Assembly (NCBI GenBank): GCA_016929795.1 | Contig: JAFGIA010000209.1 | Location: 1-43,085 of the forward strand | Source: Anaerolineae bacterium | Lineage (GTDB): Bacteria > Chloroflexota > Anaerolineae > JAAYZQ01 | Direction of reading: 5' to 3' | DNA: 43,085 nt | Shown: positions 8,356 through 16,626 of the stretch, one piece after another | How the letters are laid out: every line of letters starts with the position of its first letter | Position numbering within the stretch: the stretch's first letter is position 1 | Made by a program: the position numbers and the translations under genes | Notes under the pieces: model-generated | Seen by the model: the letters and a program-made list of their open reading frames with translations, nothing else | Told to the model about the DNA's origin: nothing | Database searches by the model: none

Positions 8356-8435
8356 AGATCCAAAAGCCGCCTTGACGCGGCTGGATAGAGCGCCGGTTGC
8401 GGCGTTTGCAAATCAATCCTGAAAGGAGAAACACG

Positions 8436-8924
8436 ATGCAAATCAGTACCAAGATCGAAACCGCTTTCAACGAGCAGATCCGCGAGGAGTTGGAATCCGC
8501 CTACATCTATCTGTCGATGGCCGCCTACCTTGAGGCAGAGAACCTGCCGGGGATGGCCCACTGGATGCGCGCGCAGAGCCAGGAAGAGGTCGAGCACGCG
8601 ATGAAATTCTTTGAGCATATCAATGAGCGTGGAGGCAGGGTACAGCTCAAGGCCCTCAGTGCCCCGCCCATCGACTTTGGCGGGCCAACAGACGTCTTTC
8701 AGAAGGCGCTGGAGCATGAGCAGCACATCACGCGCTGCATCCACGACCTGTACCGCCTGTCGATCGAAGAGAAGGACTATGCCAGCCTGAGCATGCTGCA
8801 GTGGTTCGTCGACGAGCAGGTGGAGGAAGAGGATAACGTCGGCCAGGTCGTCGAGATGTTCAAGCTCGCGGGTGAGAAGGGGCAGGCGCTGTTTATGATA
8901 GACCGGCAGCTCGCACAGCGCTAG
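8436..8924 (+). CDS. ftnA: Bacterial non-haem ferritin
   Basis: Iron-storage ferritin of 162 residues, the usual length, that would assemble into a 24-subunit cage and oxidise Fe(II) at a di-iron centre. Ferroxidase ligands are visible: E17 (EQIREE), E50/E51 and H54 (SQEEVEHAMKFF), the later EHEQ segment and the VDEQVEEE segment of helix D. The start at ATG 8436 is fixed by AAGGAG at 8423-8428; the ORF is open upstream but those 13 codons precede the ribosome-binding site. It has its own strong promoter and a strong terminator, so it is probably monocistronic. No Fur box could be identified with confidence. Name given for family, not strict orthology. Confidence 0.95.
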   Translation: MQISTKIETAFNEQIREELESAYIYLSMAAYLEAENLPGMAHWMRAQSQEEVEHAMKFFEHINERGGRVQLKALSAPPIDFGGPTDVFQKALEHEQHITRCIHDLYRLSIEEKDYASLSMLQWFVDEQVEEEDNVGQVVEMFKLAGEKGQALFMIDRQLAQR

Positions 8925-8981
8925 CCTGAGGTTCTCTCGCGCAGCACCGGCCGCGAGGCACATGTTTTGAAACACCAGACA

Positions 8982-9019
8982 GGGGTGGAACTGGCACAGT
9001 TCCACCCCGCTTCTATTTT
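8982..9019 (+). terminator. Rho-independent terminator of ferritin
   Basis: GGGGTGGAACT (8982-8992) and AGTTCCACCCC (8998-9008) form a perfect 11-bp stem around GGCAC, followed by a T-rich tail CTTCTATTTT. It lies directly before the CbiX-like gene. Confidence 0.88.
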
Positions 9020-9031
9020 GGGGGTGCCGAG

Positions 9032-9532
9032 ATGAGGATTGTGCTTGCCATGCACGGAGCGCCGCCGAATGACATGCCGCCGGGGCAGGTGGCTGAATTG
9101 ATGGGATTGCACGCACGGCTTGATGGTGTGGAAGGCGCGCAGCGCGCTGCTCTCCAACAGCGTTACGATGAGCTCGACGCTCAGGTTCGAGCCTGGCCGC
9201 GCTCCGGCGATAATGACCTATTCTGGGCGGCTTCGCATGCACTCGGCGAGGCGCTGGCACGCGTCACCGGCTGCGAGGTGATCGTCGGCTTTAACGAGTT
9301 TTGCGCACCGCGGCTGGACGAGGCCCTGGATCGGGCTGCGGACGGAGCAGAGCGGGTGGTGGTCGTCACGCCGATGATGACGCGCGGCGGCGAGCATGCC
9401 GAAGTCGAGATCCCGGCAGAGGTGGAAGCGGCGCGCGCCCGCCACCCTGGAGTAGAGTTTACGTATGCGTGGCCGTTCCACCTGGACGACGTGGCACGCT
9501 TTTTGGCGCGGCAGATCGAAGGCTGCTTGTGA
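9032..9532 (+). CDS. CbiX-like sirohydrochlorin chelatase
   Basis: Class II chelatase-fold protein of 166 residues, in the size range of single-domain-plus CbiX/SirB proteins that insert Co or Fe into sirohydrochlorin for cobalamin or sirohaem. Two histidines expected at the metal site are visible: H8 in VLAMHGAPP and H122 in MMTRGGEHAEVEIP. The latter motif is typical of CbiX. No other tetrapyrrole gene is in the window, so whether it serves cobalamin, sirohaem or another porphyrin is open. It begins right after the ferritin terminator; a weak GGGGG serves as ribosome-binding site. It converges on sdhB. The pairing with ferritin hints at iron use but may be chance. Confidence 0.78.
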   Translation: MRIVLAMHGAPPNDMPPGQVAELMGLHARLDGVEGAQRAALQQRYDELDAQVRAWPRSGDNDLFWAASHALGEALARVTGCEVIVGFNEFCAPRLDEALDRAADGAERVVVVTPMMTRGGEHAEVEIPAEVEAARARHPGVEFTYAWPFHLDDVARFLARQIEGCL

Positions 9533-9536
9533 GGAA

Positions 9537-9554
9537 GCCGCCACGCCTGGCGGC
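9537..9554. terminator. Hairpin between convergent genes
   Basis: GCCGCCA (9537-9543), loop CGCC, TGGCGGC (9548-9554) form a perfect 7-bp GC stem in the 37-base gap between the chelatase gene and sdhB. No U-tract follows, so it may be a transcript-end or pause structure rather than a classical terminator. Confidence 0.5.
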
Positions 9555-9569
9555 GCTGCCATCTTGCGA

Positions 9570-10271
9570 CTATACCATGCGGTTAAATAGCAGCAGCTTT
9601 TTCACCTCTCCAATGGCGCGGGTGACGTCGATGTCGCGGGGGCAGGCGTTTGTGCAGTTAAAGATTGTGCGACAGCGCCACACCCCGTCGCGGTCGTTGA
9701 GTATCTCCAGCCGCTCATTGGCCCCCTGATCACGGCTATCAAAGACAAAACGATGGGCCTGCACGATCGCTGCCGGGCCGACGTATTCGCGGTTGCCCCA
9801 GTAGATCGGGCACGAGCCAGTGCATGCGGCACACAGGATGCACTTGGTTGTGTCGTCGAACCGGGCGCGTTGCTCCGGGCTCTGGTAACGCTCCACGGGC
9901 GGGGCTGGCTCGTAGTTGATGAACCACGGTTTGACAGAGCGATACTTTTCGAAAAAGAGCTCCATGTCGACGATCAGGTCTTTTAGCACCTTGAACCCGC
10001 GCAACGGCTCCACTGTCACCTTATTGCCCAGATCGCGCATGAGCAGCTTGCACGCCAGGCGGTTGACATTGTTCACGGTCATCGCGTCAGATCCGCAGAT
10101 GCCGTGGGCACACGACCGCCGGAAGGCAAGCGTGCCGTCGTGATGCCACTTGATCGCGTGCAATACGTCCAGCAGCCGATCGGTCGGGTCGACTTCCAGC
10201 GTATACTCTTCCCAGTGCTGCCGATCGTCAACTTCTGGGTTGAACCGCAGAATTTTGATCGTCGCTTGCAT
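9570..10271 (-). CDS. sdhB: Succinate dehydrogenase iron-sulfur subunit
   Basis: Electron-transfer subunit of complex II, 233 residues, at the inner face of the membrane. The [2Fe-2S] site is C54, C59, D62 and C74; the Asp in place of the third Cys (CGSD) also occurs in E. coli SdhB. The C-terminal half has the [4Fe-4S] motif CILCAACTGSCP and the [3Fe-4S] motif CRTIFNCTNACP. Last gene of sdhCDAB, 72 bases after sdhA. That gap holds a copy of a dispersed repeat (10298-10335). Confidence 0.97.
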   Translation of the reverse strand: MQATIKILRFNPEVDDRQHWEEYTLEVDPTDRLLDVLHAIKWHHDGTLAFRRSCAHGICGSDAMTVNNVNRLACKLLMRDLGNKVTVEPLRGFKVLKDLIVDMELFFEKYRSVKPWFINYEPAPPVERYQSPEQRARFDDTTKCILCAACTGSCPIYWGNREYVGPAAIVQAHRFVFDSRDQGANERLEILNDRDGVWRCRTIFNCTNACPRDIDVTRAIGEVKKLLLFNRMV

Positions 10272-10297
10272 TTGTTACTCCAAAAGTATCACTCGCC

Positions 10298-10335
10298 GAG
10301 GGCTTGGTCGAAGACCGGTCTCAGCAACTTGGGAT
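10298..10335 (+). repeat. Dispersed 38-bp repeat, copy in the sdhA-sdhB gap
   Basis: GAGGGCTTGGTCGAAGACC followed by GGTCTCAGCAACTTGGGAT closely matches 16627-16663, with one indel and a few substitutions. It contains the small inverted repeat GGTC-GAA-GACC. A shorter match to its second half appears reversed at 28002-28017. Confidence 0.7.
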
Positions 10336-10343
10336 TCCGCCCG

Positions 10344-12068
10344 CTAGTACGTCCTCGGTTTGGGCTCGAACCGGGTAATGTCCACCGGCTTGTAGCGCAG
10401 CGCCACCTCGCCGTCGGCCTGGTAGGCCAGGGTGTGCTTGAGCCAGTTTTCATCGTCGCGCTCCGGATAGTCTTCGCGCGAATGGGCTCCACGGCTCTCC
10501 TTGCGCGCGAGCGCGCTGGCGGCCGTCACCTCGGCGAGGTCGAGTAGGTAGCCAAGCTCGATCGCCTCCAGCAGGTCGGTGTTAAAGATGCGGCCGTGGT
10601 CGTGGATGGAGGCGCGGTGGTATCGCTCGTGCAGCGCGCGCACGCCGTCGAGGGCTTGCTGCATCCCCTCTTCTGTGCGAAACACACCGACGCGGAGCAT
10701 CATTAGATCCCGCAAGTCGCTGCGCACGTCGGCGATCCGCTCCACTCCTGTGTTGGCGCGCAGGCGTTCCACCTCGTCGCACGCCTCGCACGTTGGGTCC
10801 TTGGGCAGCTCGACAAAATCATTTTCGCGGATGTAGCGCGCCATGTCGCGCCCGGCGCGGCGGCCAAAGACGACCAGGTCGACGAGTGAGTTGGTACCGA
10901 GACGGTTGGCACCGTGCACCGACACACAGGCGCACTCGCCTGCCGAATAGAAGCCAGGCAGCGGCGTGTTCTGCTCGTCGATCACCACGCGCCCATCGAC
11001 ATCTGTCGGGATGCCGCCCATGGAATAATGCGCCGTCGGCTGGACGGGCATCGGCTCGACTGCAGGGTCGATGCCGAGGTAGGTGCGGGTGAAATCAGCA
11101 ATGTCAGGGAGTTTACTCTCCACCACCTCGCGCCCCAGGTGACTGGCGTCGAGATGGATATAATCCTTGCCCCCGATTCCGTGCCCTGCCTCAATCTCGA
11201 GATAGATGGCGCGTGACACAATGTCGCGCGGTGCCAGGTCGCGCAGGCTGGGCGAGTAGCGCTCCATGAAGCGCTCGCCGGCATCGTTGAGCAGGATGCC
11301 GCCCTCGCCGCGCACCGCTTCTGTGATCAGAATGCCCATGTTGCGGATGCCCGTCGGGTGGAACTGGAAGAACTCCATGTCTTCCATCGGCACGCCGCGG
11401 CGCAGTGCGATGGCAGGGCCGTCGCCTGTCAGGGCGTAGGCGTTCGACGTGATGCGGAACATGCGCCCCATGCCGCCGGTGGCAAAGAGCACGGTCTTGG
11501 CGCGGAAGGTATGGATCTGTCCTGTGGCAATCTCGTAGGCGACCACGCCGCACGCGGCCCCCTGGTGGACAAGCAGGTCGAGGACGTGGAACTCGTCGAA
11601 AAAACGCACGTTGTGGCGCACGCATTGCTGGTACAGGGTCTGCAGGATCATGTGGCCCGTCCGGTCGGCGGCGTAGCAGGAGCGGCGCACGGGGCCCTGG
11701 CCAAAGTGGTGGGTGTGCCCGCCAAAGGGGCGTTGGGCGATCCGGCCGTCGGGCGTGCGGTCGAAGGGCAGGCCCCAGTGCTCCAGCTCGTACACTGCCT
11801 CAACCGCCTCGCGGGCCATCACCTCGGCCGCGTACTGGTCGACGAGATAGTCACCGCCCTTGACAGTGTCGTACATGTGCCAGAGCCAATGATCCTCTTC
11901 GATGTTGCCCAGGGCCGCGCCGATGCCCCCCTGGGCGGCGCCGGTGTGCGAGCGAGTGGGGTAAAGTTTGCTTAGCACGGCGACGCTGCCCACCTGCCCC
12001 AGTTCGAGGGCAGCGCGCAGGCCGGCCCCTCCCGCGCCGACGATGACGGCGTCATACGAATGGTACAT
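10344..12068 (-). CDS. sdhA: Succinate dehydrogenase flavoprotein subunit
   Basis: Catalytic subunit of complex II, 574 residues, oxidising succinate to fumarate with covalently bound FAD. Visible: dinucleotide fold AVIVGAGGAGLRAALE near residues 7-22, covalent FAD site H41 in TRSHTGAAQGGIGA, the substrate-site segment FHPTGIRNMGILITEAVRGEGG, and HRLGTNSLVD-type motif (ANRLGTNSLVDLVVFGRRAG) near 385-405. The C-terminal domain ends HTLAYQADGEVALRYKP. Starts 16 bases after sdhD and belongs to the same operon. Fumarate reductase is a formal alternative, but separate C and D subunits and gene order fit succinate dehydrogenase. Confidence 0.97.
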   Translation of the reverse strand: MYHSYDAVIVGAGGAGLRAALELGQVGSVAVLSKLYPTRSHTGAAQGGIGAALGNIEEDHWLWHMYDTVKGGDYLVDQYAAEVMAREAVEAVYELEHWGLPFDRTPDGRIAQRPFGGHTHHFGQGPVRRSCYAADRTGHMILQTLYQQCVRHNVRFFDEFHVLDLLVHQGAACGVVAYEIATGQIHTFRAKTVLFATGGMGRMFRITSNAYALTGDGPAIALRRGVPMEDMEFFQFHPTGIRNMGILITEAVRGEGGILLNDAGERFMERYSPSLRDLAPRDIVSRAIYLEIEAGHGIGGKDYIHLDASHLGREVVESKLPDIADFTRTYLGIDPAVEPMPVQPTAHYSMGGIPTDVDGRVVIDEQNTPLPGFYSAGECACVSVHGANRLGTNSLVDLVVFGRRAGRDMARYIRENDFVELPKDPTCEACDEVERLRANTGVERIADVRSDLRDLMMLRVGVFRTEEGMQQALDGVRALHERYHRASIHDHGRIFNTDLLEAIELGYLLDLAEVTAASALARKESRGAHSREDYPERDDENWLKHTLAYQADGEVALRYKPVDITRFEPKPRTY

Positions 12069-12084
12069 CGGTTCTCCTCACAGG

Positions 12085-12450
12085 CTAGAAGGTAAAGAGC
12101 ACGTACGCGCCCAACACAATGATCACGAATACGAACACATAGAGGACACTCTTGACCAGGACGCGCCAGCCATCGGCGCGAACATAGTCGTCGATGACGA
12201 TGCGCAGGCCGTTGGCGCCGTGTATCCAGCCAAACACCAGGAGAAAGAGGTCATACAGGCGCCAGAAGGGGGACTGCCAGCGGTCGGCAATGACCTGAAA
12301 GTCGATGGCGTCGACGCCGAGGATGATGTGCATGTAAAAAAGGTGGAACGTCGCCAGCACAAAGAGGACGACGGCCGAGATGCGCATGAAAAACCAGCTA
12401 TACAGCTCCAAGTTGTTCGCAGGGCGCGGTCGTGCAGGCGCAGCTTGCAT
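12085..12450 (-). CDS. sdhD: Succinate dehydrogenase hydrophobic membrane anchor
   Basis: 121-residue membrane anchor with three transmembrane helices (about 20-43, 65-85 and 97-120). WIHGANGLRIVIDDYV, with its His and Asp-Tyr, matches the haem- and quinone-binding helix of SdhD. It follows sdhC by 13 bases. With SdhC it anchors the SdhAB head and passes electrons to quinone. Confidence 0.9.
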   Translation of the reverse strand: MQAAPARPRPANNLELYSWFFMRISAVVLFVLATFHLFYMHIILGVDAIDFQVIADRWQSPFWRLYDLFLLVFGWIHGANGLRIVIDDYVRADGWRVLVKSVLYVFVFVIIVLGAYVLFTF

Positions 12451-12463
12451 CGTCGGACCTCCT

Positions 12464-12856
12464 CTAGTGGACGAAAAAGATCTCGCGGATCATGACTGCC
12501 GCCGATGGCACATAGAGCAGCGTAAAGACGGCCATCTGGATCCACCACAGCCGGGCGTGCATCTTTCCCAGGCGGGGCCAGAAATCGATCAGGACGACGC
12601 GCATGCCATTCAGCGCGTGGTAGAGGAGCCCGAGGTAGAGGCCAAAGACGATCATGAGCTTGAAGAGGAATTTGTGGTAGATAAAGAGCAACGCTTCGAA
12701 TGTGTCGGGGCCGAAGGACATGAGGAAAATGTCGACGATGTGCAGGGTGAGGAATAAAAAGATGCCGACCCCTGTCACGCGGTGGAGCATCCATGCGATC
12801 TGTCCCTCGCGCCCGCGATAGGTGACCGCGCGGAACAGGTTGGTCACGGCAGTCAT
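12464..12856 (-). CDS. sdhC: Succinate dehydrogenase cytochrome b subunit
   Basis: First gene of the sdh operon, 130 residues. Start at ATG 12856 is set by AAGGAGG just upstream on the minus strand; an open frame extends further but passes through the leader. Three transmembrane helices are evident. The family motif AWMLHRVTGVGIFLFL is at 21-36, and YHALNGMR provides the likely haem-ligand His. The operon order C-D-A-B is standard. Confidence 0.92.
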   Translation of the reverse strand: MTAVTNLFRAVTYRGREGQIAWMLHRVTGVGIFLFLTLHIVDIFLMSFGPDTFEALLFIYHKFLFKLMIVFGLYLGLLYHALNGMRVVLIDFWPRLGKMHARLWWIQMAVFTLLYVPSAAVMIREIFFVH

Positions 12857-12997
12857 AGGCGAAACCTCCTTGCTGGTACAGAATTCAGCGGCGGAAAGGT
12901 CCAAAAGGTCTGCGGATGGGAACGGCCGGGGTGGCCCCTGCACCGGCAACCACAGACACACATGTGTTGGGAGCAGCGCTGCTCAGGGTCGGGGAAA

Positions 12998-13026
12998 ATT
13001 ATACAACACGGTTGGGGAGAAGTCAA
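12998..13026 (-). promoter_or_regulatory. Sigma-70-type promoter of the sdh operon
   Basis: On the minus strand TTGACT (13021-13026), a 17-base spacer and perfect TATAAT (12998-13003). The start near 12990 leaves a leader of about 135 bases to sdhC. The remaining non-coding stretch 12857-13241 shows only this promoter and one doubtful small ORF. Confidence 0.88.
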
Positions 13027-13082
13027 ATGGGGTGTGGGGCAGGCGGCAGGCAGTGGGAGGCGCCGTCAGCCTGATCTCGTGG

Positions 13083-13193
13083 TCAGGATTTTGCAGGCTC
13101 GGTCGAATACTTGGCCCGCACCTCGGAGATGCGCATTACGAGCCGCAGCGCTTCGTTTACGGCTTCATCGGTGGGCAAGGCTTCGACAGCCAT
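13083..13193 (-). CDS. Possible 36-residue small ORF
   Basis: ATG at 13193 opens a 36-codon frame ending TGA at 13083. The peptide starts MAVEALPTDEAVNEALRL and ends YSTEPAKS. It has a balanced, amphipathic-helix-like composition. An in-frame TAG lies seven codons upstream. There is no good ribosome-binding site, so this is a weak call. It lies between the M28 peptidase stop and the sdh promoter, and could be the remnant of a longer gene. Confidence 0.25.
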   Translation of the reverse strand: MAVEALPTDEAVNEALRLVMRISEVRAKYSTEPAKS

Positions 13194-13241
13194 GCCGCGC
13201 TGAAGCGTGTACTACGAACGGGCGCGCATCTGGTGGCCCTG

Positions 13242-15626
13242 TTATTCCCCTGCCACGTACATTCCCAGGTTGCGCCAGAAGGCGTGGCCGTACATCTCTC
13301 CCAAGCCGGTGGCGAGGGTGGCTGCGTCGGCGAGGACGAGAATCTGGCCCGAGCCGTAGGAGATCAGGGCCGCGGCTGGCTTGTCTCGCGCGAGAGCCAG
13401 GATCTCGACGCGCTCCCCTTCGGGCAGGGTGAAGGAGTGGGCGTTGCCTTCGCTCATCACGATCTCGCGCATGCCGTGCACGATGGGGTGCTCGCTTTCG
13501 ACGGGCGCGCTGCCTCCCGCCAGGGTCTGCTTCTGATACTCGACGCCAAAGGCGCCGGCGAGGGCATTGGCGTCGATCCAGTCCTCGTTGAGATCGAGCG
13601 GTGAGGTGCCATACTTGAGCCGGTGGGCGCTGTTGCTCAGGATCAGGAATCCGCCACCGGCGACGTACTCTTCCAGGGCTGTCACCTCGGCTTTTGTCCA
13701 CGCCTCGTCGTAGGGGGTTAGATCGCCATCAGGGCTAGGGTAGTCGAACACGGGCAGGGCAATGACCAGCTCGGCACCCTCGAGGTCGGCGGCGGTGACG
13801 ATCTGGCCATAGGGCACCAGGTCGAGGTCGAACCCGGCGGCGGCAAGGCCCATGCCCAGGTCGCGCCAATTGGCAGGCGTCATGTGCACGGCCTCGGTGT
13901 GGCTGGCGACGACGACGGCGCGGTGCTGGGGCGTGGGCGACGTGCGCAGCGAGTCGTGATCTCGGGCAGTCTGGAGCGCGGCGGTGAGGGCGACGTAGGC
14001 CATCTCTTCGAGCACGTCGCCCACCTCCCGCGCAAGCTCGACGGTATCATACGGGTCATGTATGTGTCCGGCATAGTGGACGCTGATGTCGCTGCCGACA
14101 AACGGCTCATAGATCAGGTCGAGGTTGGGCACGTCGTAGCCAATAAAGGTAGCATTGTCAGAATAGAGCTCGGCCCGCTCTTCGGCGCGGGCCTCCACGC
14201 CCTGCTGGGCGGCTGCACCGGCCAGGTAATCGACCCACAGATCCCGGCCTGGCTCTATCTCGGCAGGCGGCCACGCAACCAGGGCCAGGTCCGCACGCAC
14301 GCCGTCGAGCGGCCGGGTGAGGCAGTCGATCTGGAGCATGGCGACCGTCCTGTCGAGGAGTTCCTGGTGGGTGGAGACAAAGTGCGCCGCACCGTACAGG
14401 CCGAGCTCCTCGCTGCCAAACCAGGCCAGGTAGAGGTCGACCGGCGGCTGGACATTAGCCTCATCGAGGACGCGCGCCACTTCGAGCAGCACGACCGAGC
14501 CGCTGCCATCGTCCATCGCGCCGGGGGCGTTGGGGCTGTCGATGTGTGCGCCGAGGATGATGGCACGGCTCGAGTCGGCGCCGGGGATGCGGGCGATCAG
14601 ATTGCGCGAGGTGCCGGGTGCGAATACGTCGGCGTCCCACGTCAGGCTGGCCGATTCGACATTGGCCAGATCGTCCCAGATCGCGATGCCTGCCGGCACC
14701 AGGTCCTCCAGCCGCACATAGAGCACCGGCGGGTTCGGTTCGACGTCTACCCAGTGGAACGCACTGCCGTCGCCGACGAACGCGCCGTGGCTGGCGCCCA
14801 TCTCGTTGGAAAACTCGGTGACGATCACCACGCCGGCAGGCTCGCGGGTGACGATCTCGGAGGCGCGGCGCACGACAGTGCCCATGTCATAGATGGAGCG
14901 GTCGACGAGGGCATAATCGAGCAGGACGACCTTGCCGCGCATCTCGGCCGGCTTGATCACGTTCAGGTCCGATTCGGAGCGGATGACGATGGTGGGGCCG
15001 GTCACCGACACGGGGTTCGGGTCGGCGTCGTTCAATACGCCGTCAGAGTCAAAGCGCAGCGCCGGGGCCACGTCGTCGCGCGCCCCGCGCAGCCCGTCGG
15101 CGGGCACTTCCACTTCTCGGCCGGCGACAGTCAGGAAGAGGGACGTGTCCCACAGCTCGGTGGCGAGAAAGACGTGGAACTCCTGGCGCTCCAGCTCGAG
15201 GCCTGCGAGGCGAGGCATATCGCCCAGGGTGGCGGCGACATAGTCGATCGCCTCTGCTTCGCCTTCGGTGCCCGAGTTGCGCCAGCCCGAGTAGGGCTGG
15301 ATGGCAGTCAGATCGTCGAGGTAGGCCAAGATCTGTTCCAGCGAGATCAGGTCAAAGGGAGAAGTGTCGGCGGCGGGGGCCGACGTAGGCAGCAGGCTAC
15401 CGGCGGTGGTGGCGGTTGGGGCTGGTGCAGTGGCGTCGGCCGTTGGGGGCAGCCCGGTGGGCGCCGTCTCTGCGGTTGGTTTGCCTGCCGGCGTCGTAGT
15501 GACTGGCGCCTGTGCGGCGGGGGCAGGGGTGGGTGTAGCTGCCGGAGACAGGGAGCAGCCGGCGAGTGCCAGGATGGTGAGGGTGAGGAGCGCACGAGAG
15601 AGCAAGGAACGGGCATTGGTTTTCAT
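13242..15626 (-). CDS. M28-family metallopeptidase lipoprotein
   Basis: Predicted surface-anchored zinc aminopeptidase, 794 residues from ATG 15626. Signal peptide 1-23 ends in a lipobox (LALAGC, C24), then a Pro/Ala/Thr linker to about residue 85. A protease-associated-like region is about 200-340. The M28 catalytic domain carries H361 and D363 (GAHIDS), D372/D373 (MDDGSG), E406/E407 (GSEELGLYGA), D434 (QIDCL) and a late His in HYAGHIHDPYDT, the expected di-zinc set. About 230 C-terminal residues follow that resemble a GATase-like or DUF4350-like fold (ALEEYVAGGGFLILSNSAH); its role is unknown. Probably monocistronic. No clear promoter was found. It likely feeds peptide scavenging; the natural substrate is not visible. 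Confidence 0.88.
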   Translation of the reverse strand: MKTNARSLLSRALLTLTILALAGCSLSPAATPTPAPAAQAPVTTTPAGKPTAETAPTGLPPTADATAPAPTATTAGSLLPTSAPAADTSPFDLISLEQILAYLDDLTAIQPYSGWRNSGTEGEAEAIDYVAATLGDMPRLAGLELERQEFHVFLATELWDTSLFLTVAGREVEVPADGLRGARDDVAPALRFDSDGVLNDADPNPVSVTGPTIVIRSESDLNVIKPAEMRGKVVLLDYALVDRSIYDMGTVVRRASEIVTREPAGVVIVTEFSNEMGASHGAFVGDGSAFHWVDVEPNPPVLYVRLEDLVPAGIAIWDDLANVESASLTWDADVFAPGTSRNLIARIPGADSSRAIILGAHIDSPNAPGAMDDGSGSVVLLEVARVLDEANVQPPVDLYLAWFGSEELGLYGAAHFVSTHQELLDRTVAMLQIDCLTRPLDGVRADLALVAWPPAEIEPGRDLWVDYLAGAAAQQGVEARAEERAELYSDNATFIGYDVPNLDLIYEPFVGSDISVHYAGHIHDPYDTVELAREVGDVLEEMAYVALTAALQTARDHDSLRTSPTPQHRAVVVASHTEAVHMTPANWRDLGMGLAAAGFDLDLVPYGQIVTAADLEGAELVIALPVFDYPSPDGDLTPYDEAWTKAEVTALEEYVAGGGFLILSNSAHRLKYGTSPLDLNEDWIDANALAGAFGVEYQKQTLAGGSAPVESEHPIVHGMREIVMSEGNAHSFTLPEGERVEILALARDKPAAALISYGSGQILVLADAATLATGLGEMYGHAFWRNLGMYVAGE

Positions 15627-15865
15627 AAGGAGTGCCTGACCTTTCTTGAATGAGTCAATAAACGAGTTCGAAGATGAGCAACGCCTGGAAGCCATTGCTA
15701 TTCTTCTAACCCGGCCGGATGCCAGGATGTTCAGAGTGAAGCACCGAATGTGCTCATGATAGCGCGAGGGAGGATGTGTTGTCTGTGGGCGCGGCTACTA
15801 TTGCCGATTCCAAGGTGCCCGGCCGCCTCCATCGCTCCCGACGGAGGGCGTGGCACGCGTTGGTG

Positions 15866-15905
15866 GGGATTGCTTCGGTCGCTGGCATTCCCTCGCAATG
15901 ACAAG
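15866..15905. repeat. REP-like palindromic element
   Basis: GGGATTGCTTCGGTCGCTGG followed by CATTCCCTCGCAATGACAAG; reversed it reads TCATTGCGAGGGAATGCCAG and onward to AAGCAATCCC. Terminal GATTGC/GCAATG arms are inverted. Sequences of this CATTGCGAGG...GAAGCAATC type are familiar dispersed elements in several bacterial groups. It lies in the 446-base non-coding stretch 15627-16072, which otherwise shows only the sigma-factor promoter. Confidence 0.6.
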
Positions 15906-15964
15906 CGGACACTGGCCCCGGGGGGGGCGGGTACAGGTGTCAGGTGGTTGTCAGGTGTCGGGTA

Positions 15965-15993
15965 TGGACGGGGCGGGGTGTGAGTGCTAGAAT
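15965..15993 (+). promoter_or_regulatory. Candidate promoter of the ECF sigma factor
   Basis: TGGACG (15965-15970), 17 bases, then TAGAAT (15988-15993) preceded by an extended TG (TGCTAGAAT). An alternative ECF-like pair, GGAATTT at 16017 with GTCCGT at 16043, could allow autoregulation but is weaker. Confidence 0.5.
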
Positions 15994-16072
15994 GTGAAAC
16001 TGGGCACCTGTTTGGTGGAATTTGGCAACCTTTGAAGCGGCTGTCCGTATAGGGAGTGCATGGAGGACGAGG

Positions 16073-16618
16073 ATGGACCAAGAGCGAGCCTGGATTGAGC
16101 AGGCTCTTCAGGGGGATCGAAAGGCCTTTGGCCATTTGGTGCGGGCGTACGAGCGCCCGGTTTACAACCTGACCTATCGCATGCTGGGGGACCCGGCCGA
16201 GGCGGAGGACGCGGCCCAGGAGACCTTTTTGCGGGCATACGCCAAGCTGGCAACGTATCAGCCAGGGCGCAAGTTCGTGAACTGGGTGCTGTCCATCGCC
16301 TCGCATCACTGCATCGACCGCCTGCGCCGCAAGCAGCGGGCGCCGCAGCTTTCTCTGGATGGCCCAACACCGCCGGTGTGGTTGGCAAGTGACGCGCCAC
16401 AACCTGACCAGGTGGTGAGTAGAAAAGAACAGAGGGAACGCGTGCGCGGTGTGCTCGATGCGCTGCCGCCCGACTATCGAGCGGCAGTGGTGCTCCGCTA
16501 TTGGTACGACCTGTCGTACCGGGAGATTGCCGAGACGATGGACACGACAGAGAGCGCGATCAAATCGAGGTTGCATCGGGCACGGCAGATGATGGCGGCG
16601 AGTCTACAGGCAGCATGA
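16073..16618 (+). CDS. ECF RNA polymerase sigma factor
   Basis: Sigma-70 family, extracytoplasmic-function type, 181 residues. Region 2 spans about 20-90 (YERPVYNLTYRMLGDPAEAEDAAQETFLRAY), and region 4 about 120-178, ending in the helix-turn-helix LSYREIAETMDTTESAIKSRLHRAR. It directs RNA polymerase to a specific regulon. Start ATG 16073 has GGAGG at 16062-16066; an open frame from 16022 lacks a ribosome-binding site. The anti-sigma gene follows 72 bases later, separated by a dispersed-repeat copy, and a bactofilin-like gene completes the set. Confidence 0.95.
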   Translation: MDQERAWIEQALQGDRKAFGHLVRAYERPVYNLTYRMLGDPAEAEDAAQETFLRAYAKLATYQPGRKFVNWVLSIASHHCIDRLRRKQRAPQLSLDGPTPPVWLASDAPQPDQVVSRKEQRERVRGVLDALPPDYRAAVVLRYWYDLSYREIAETMDTTESAIKSRLHRARQMMAASLQAA

Positions 16619-16626
16619 GAAGCTCG

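Noticed and set aside
13884..15653. 589-codon plus-strand ORF
   Set aside because: It is antisense to the M28 peptidase, whose signal peptide and zinc motifs are clear; the plus frame shows no domain and reflects GC-rich codon bias.
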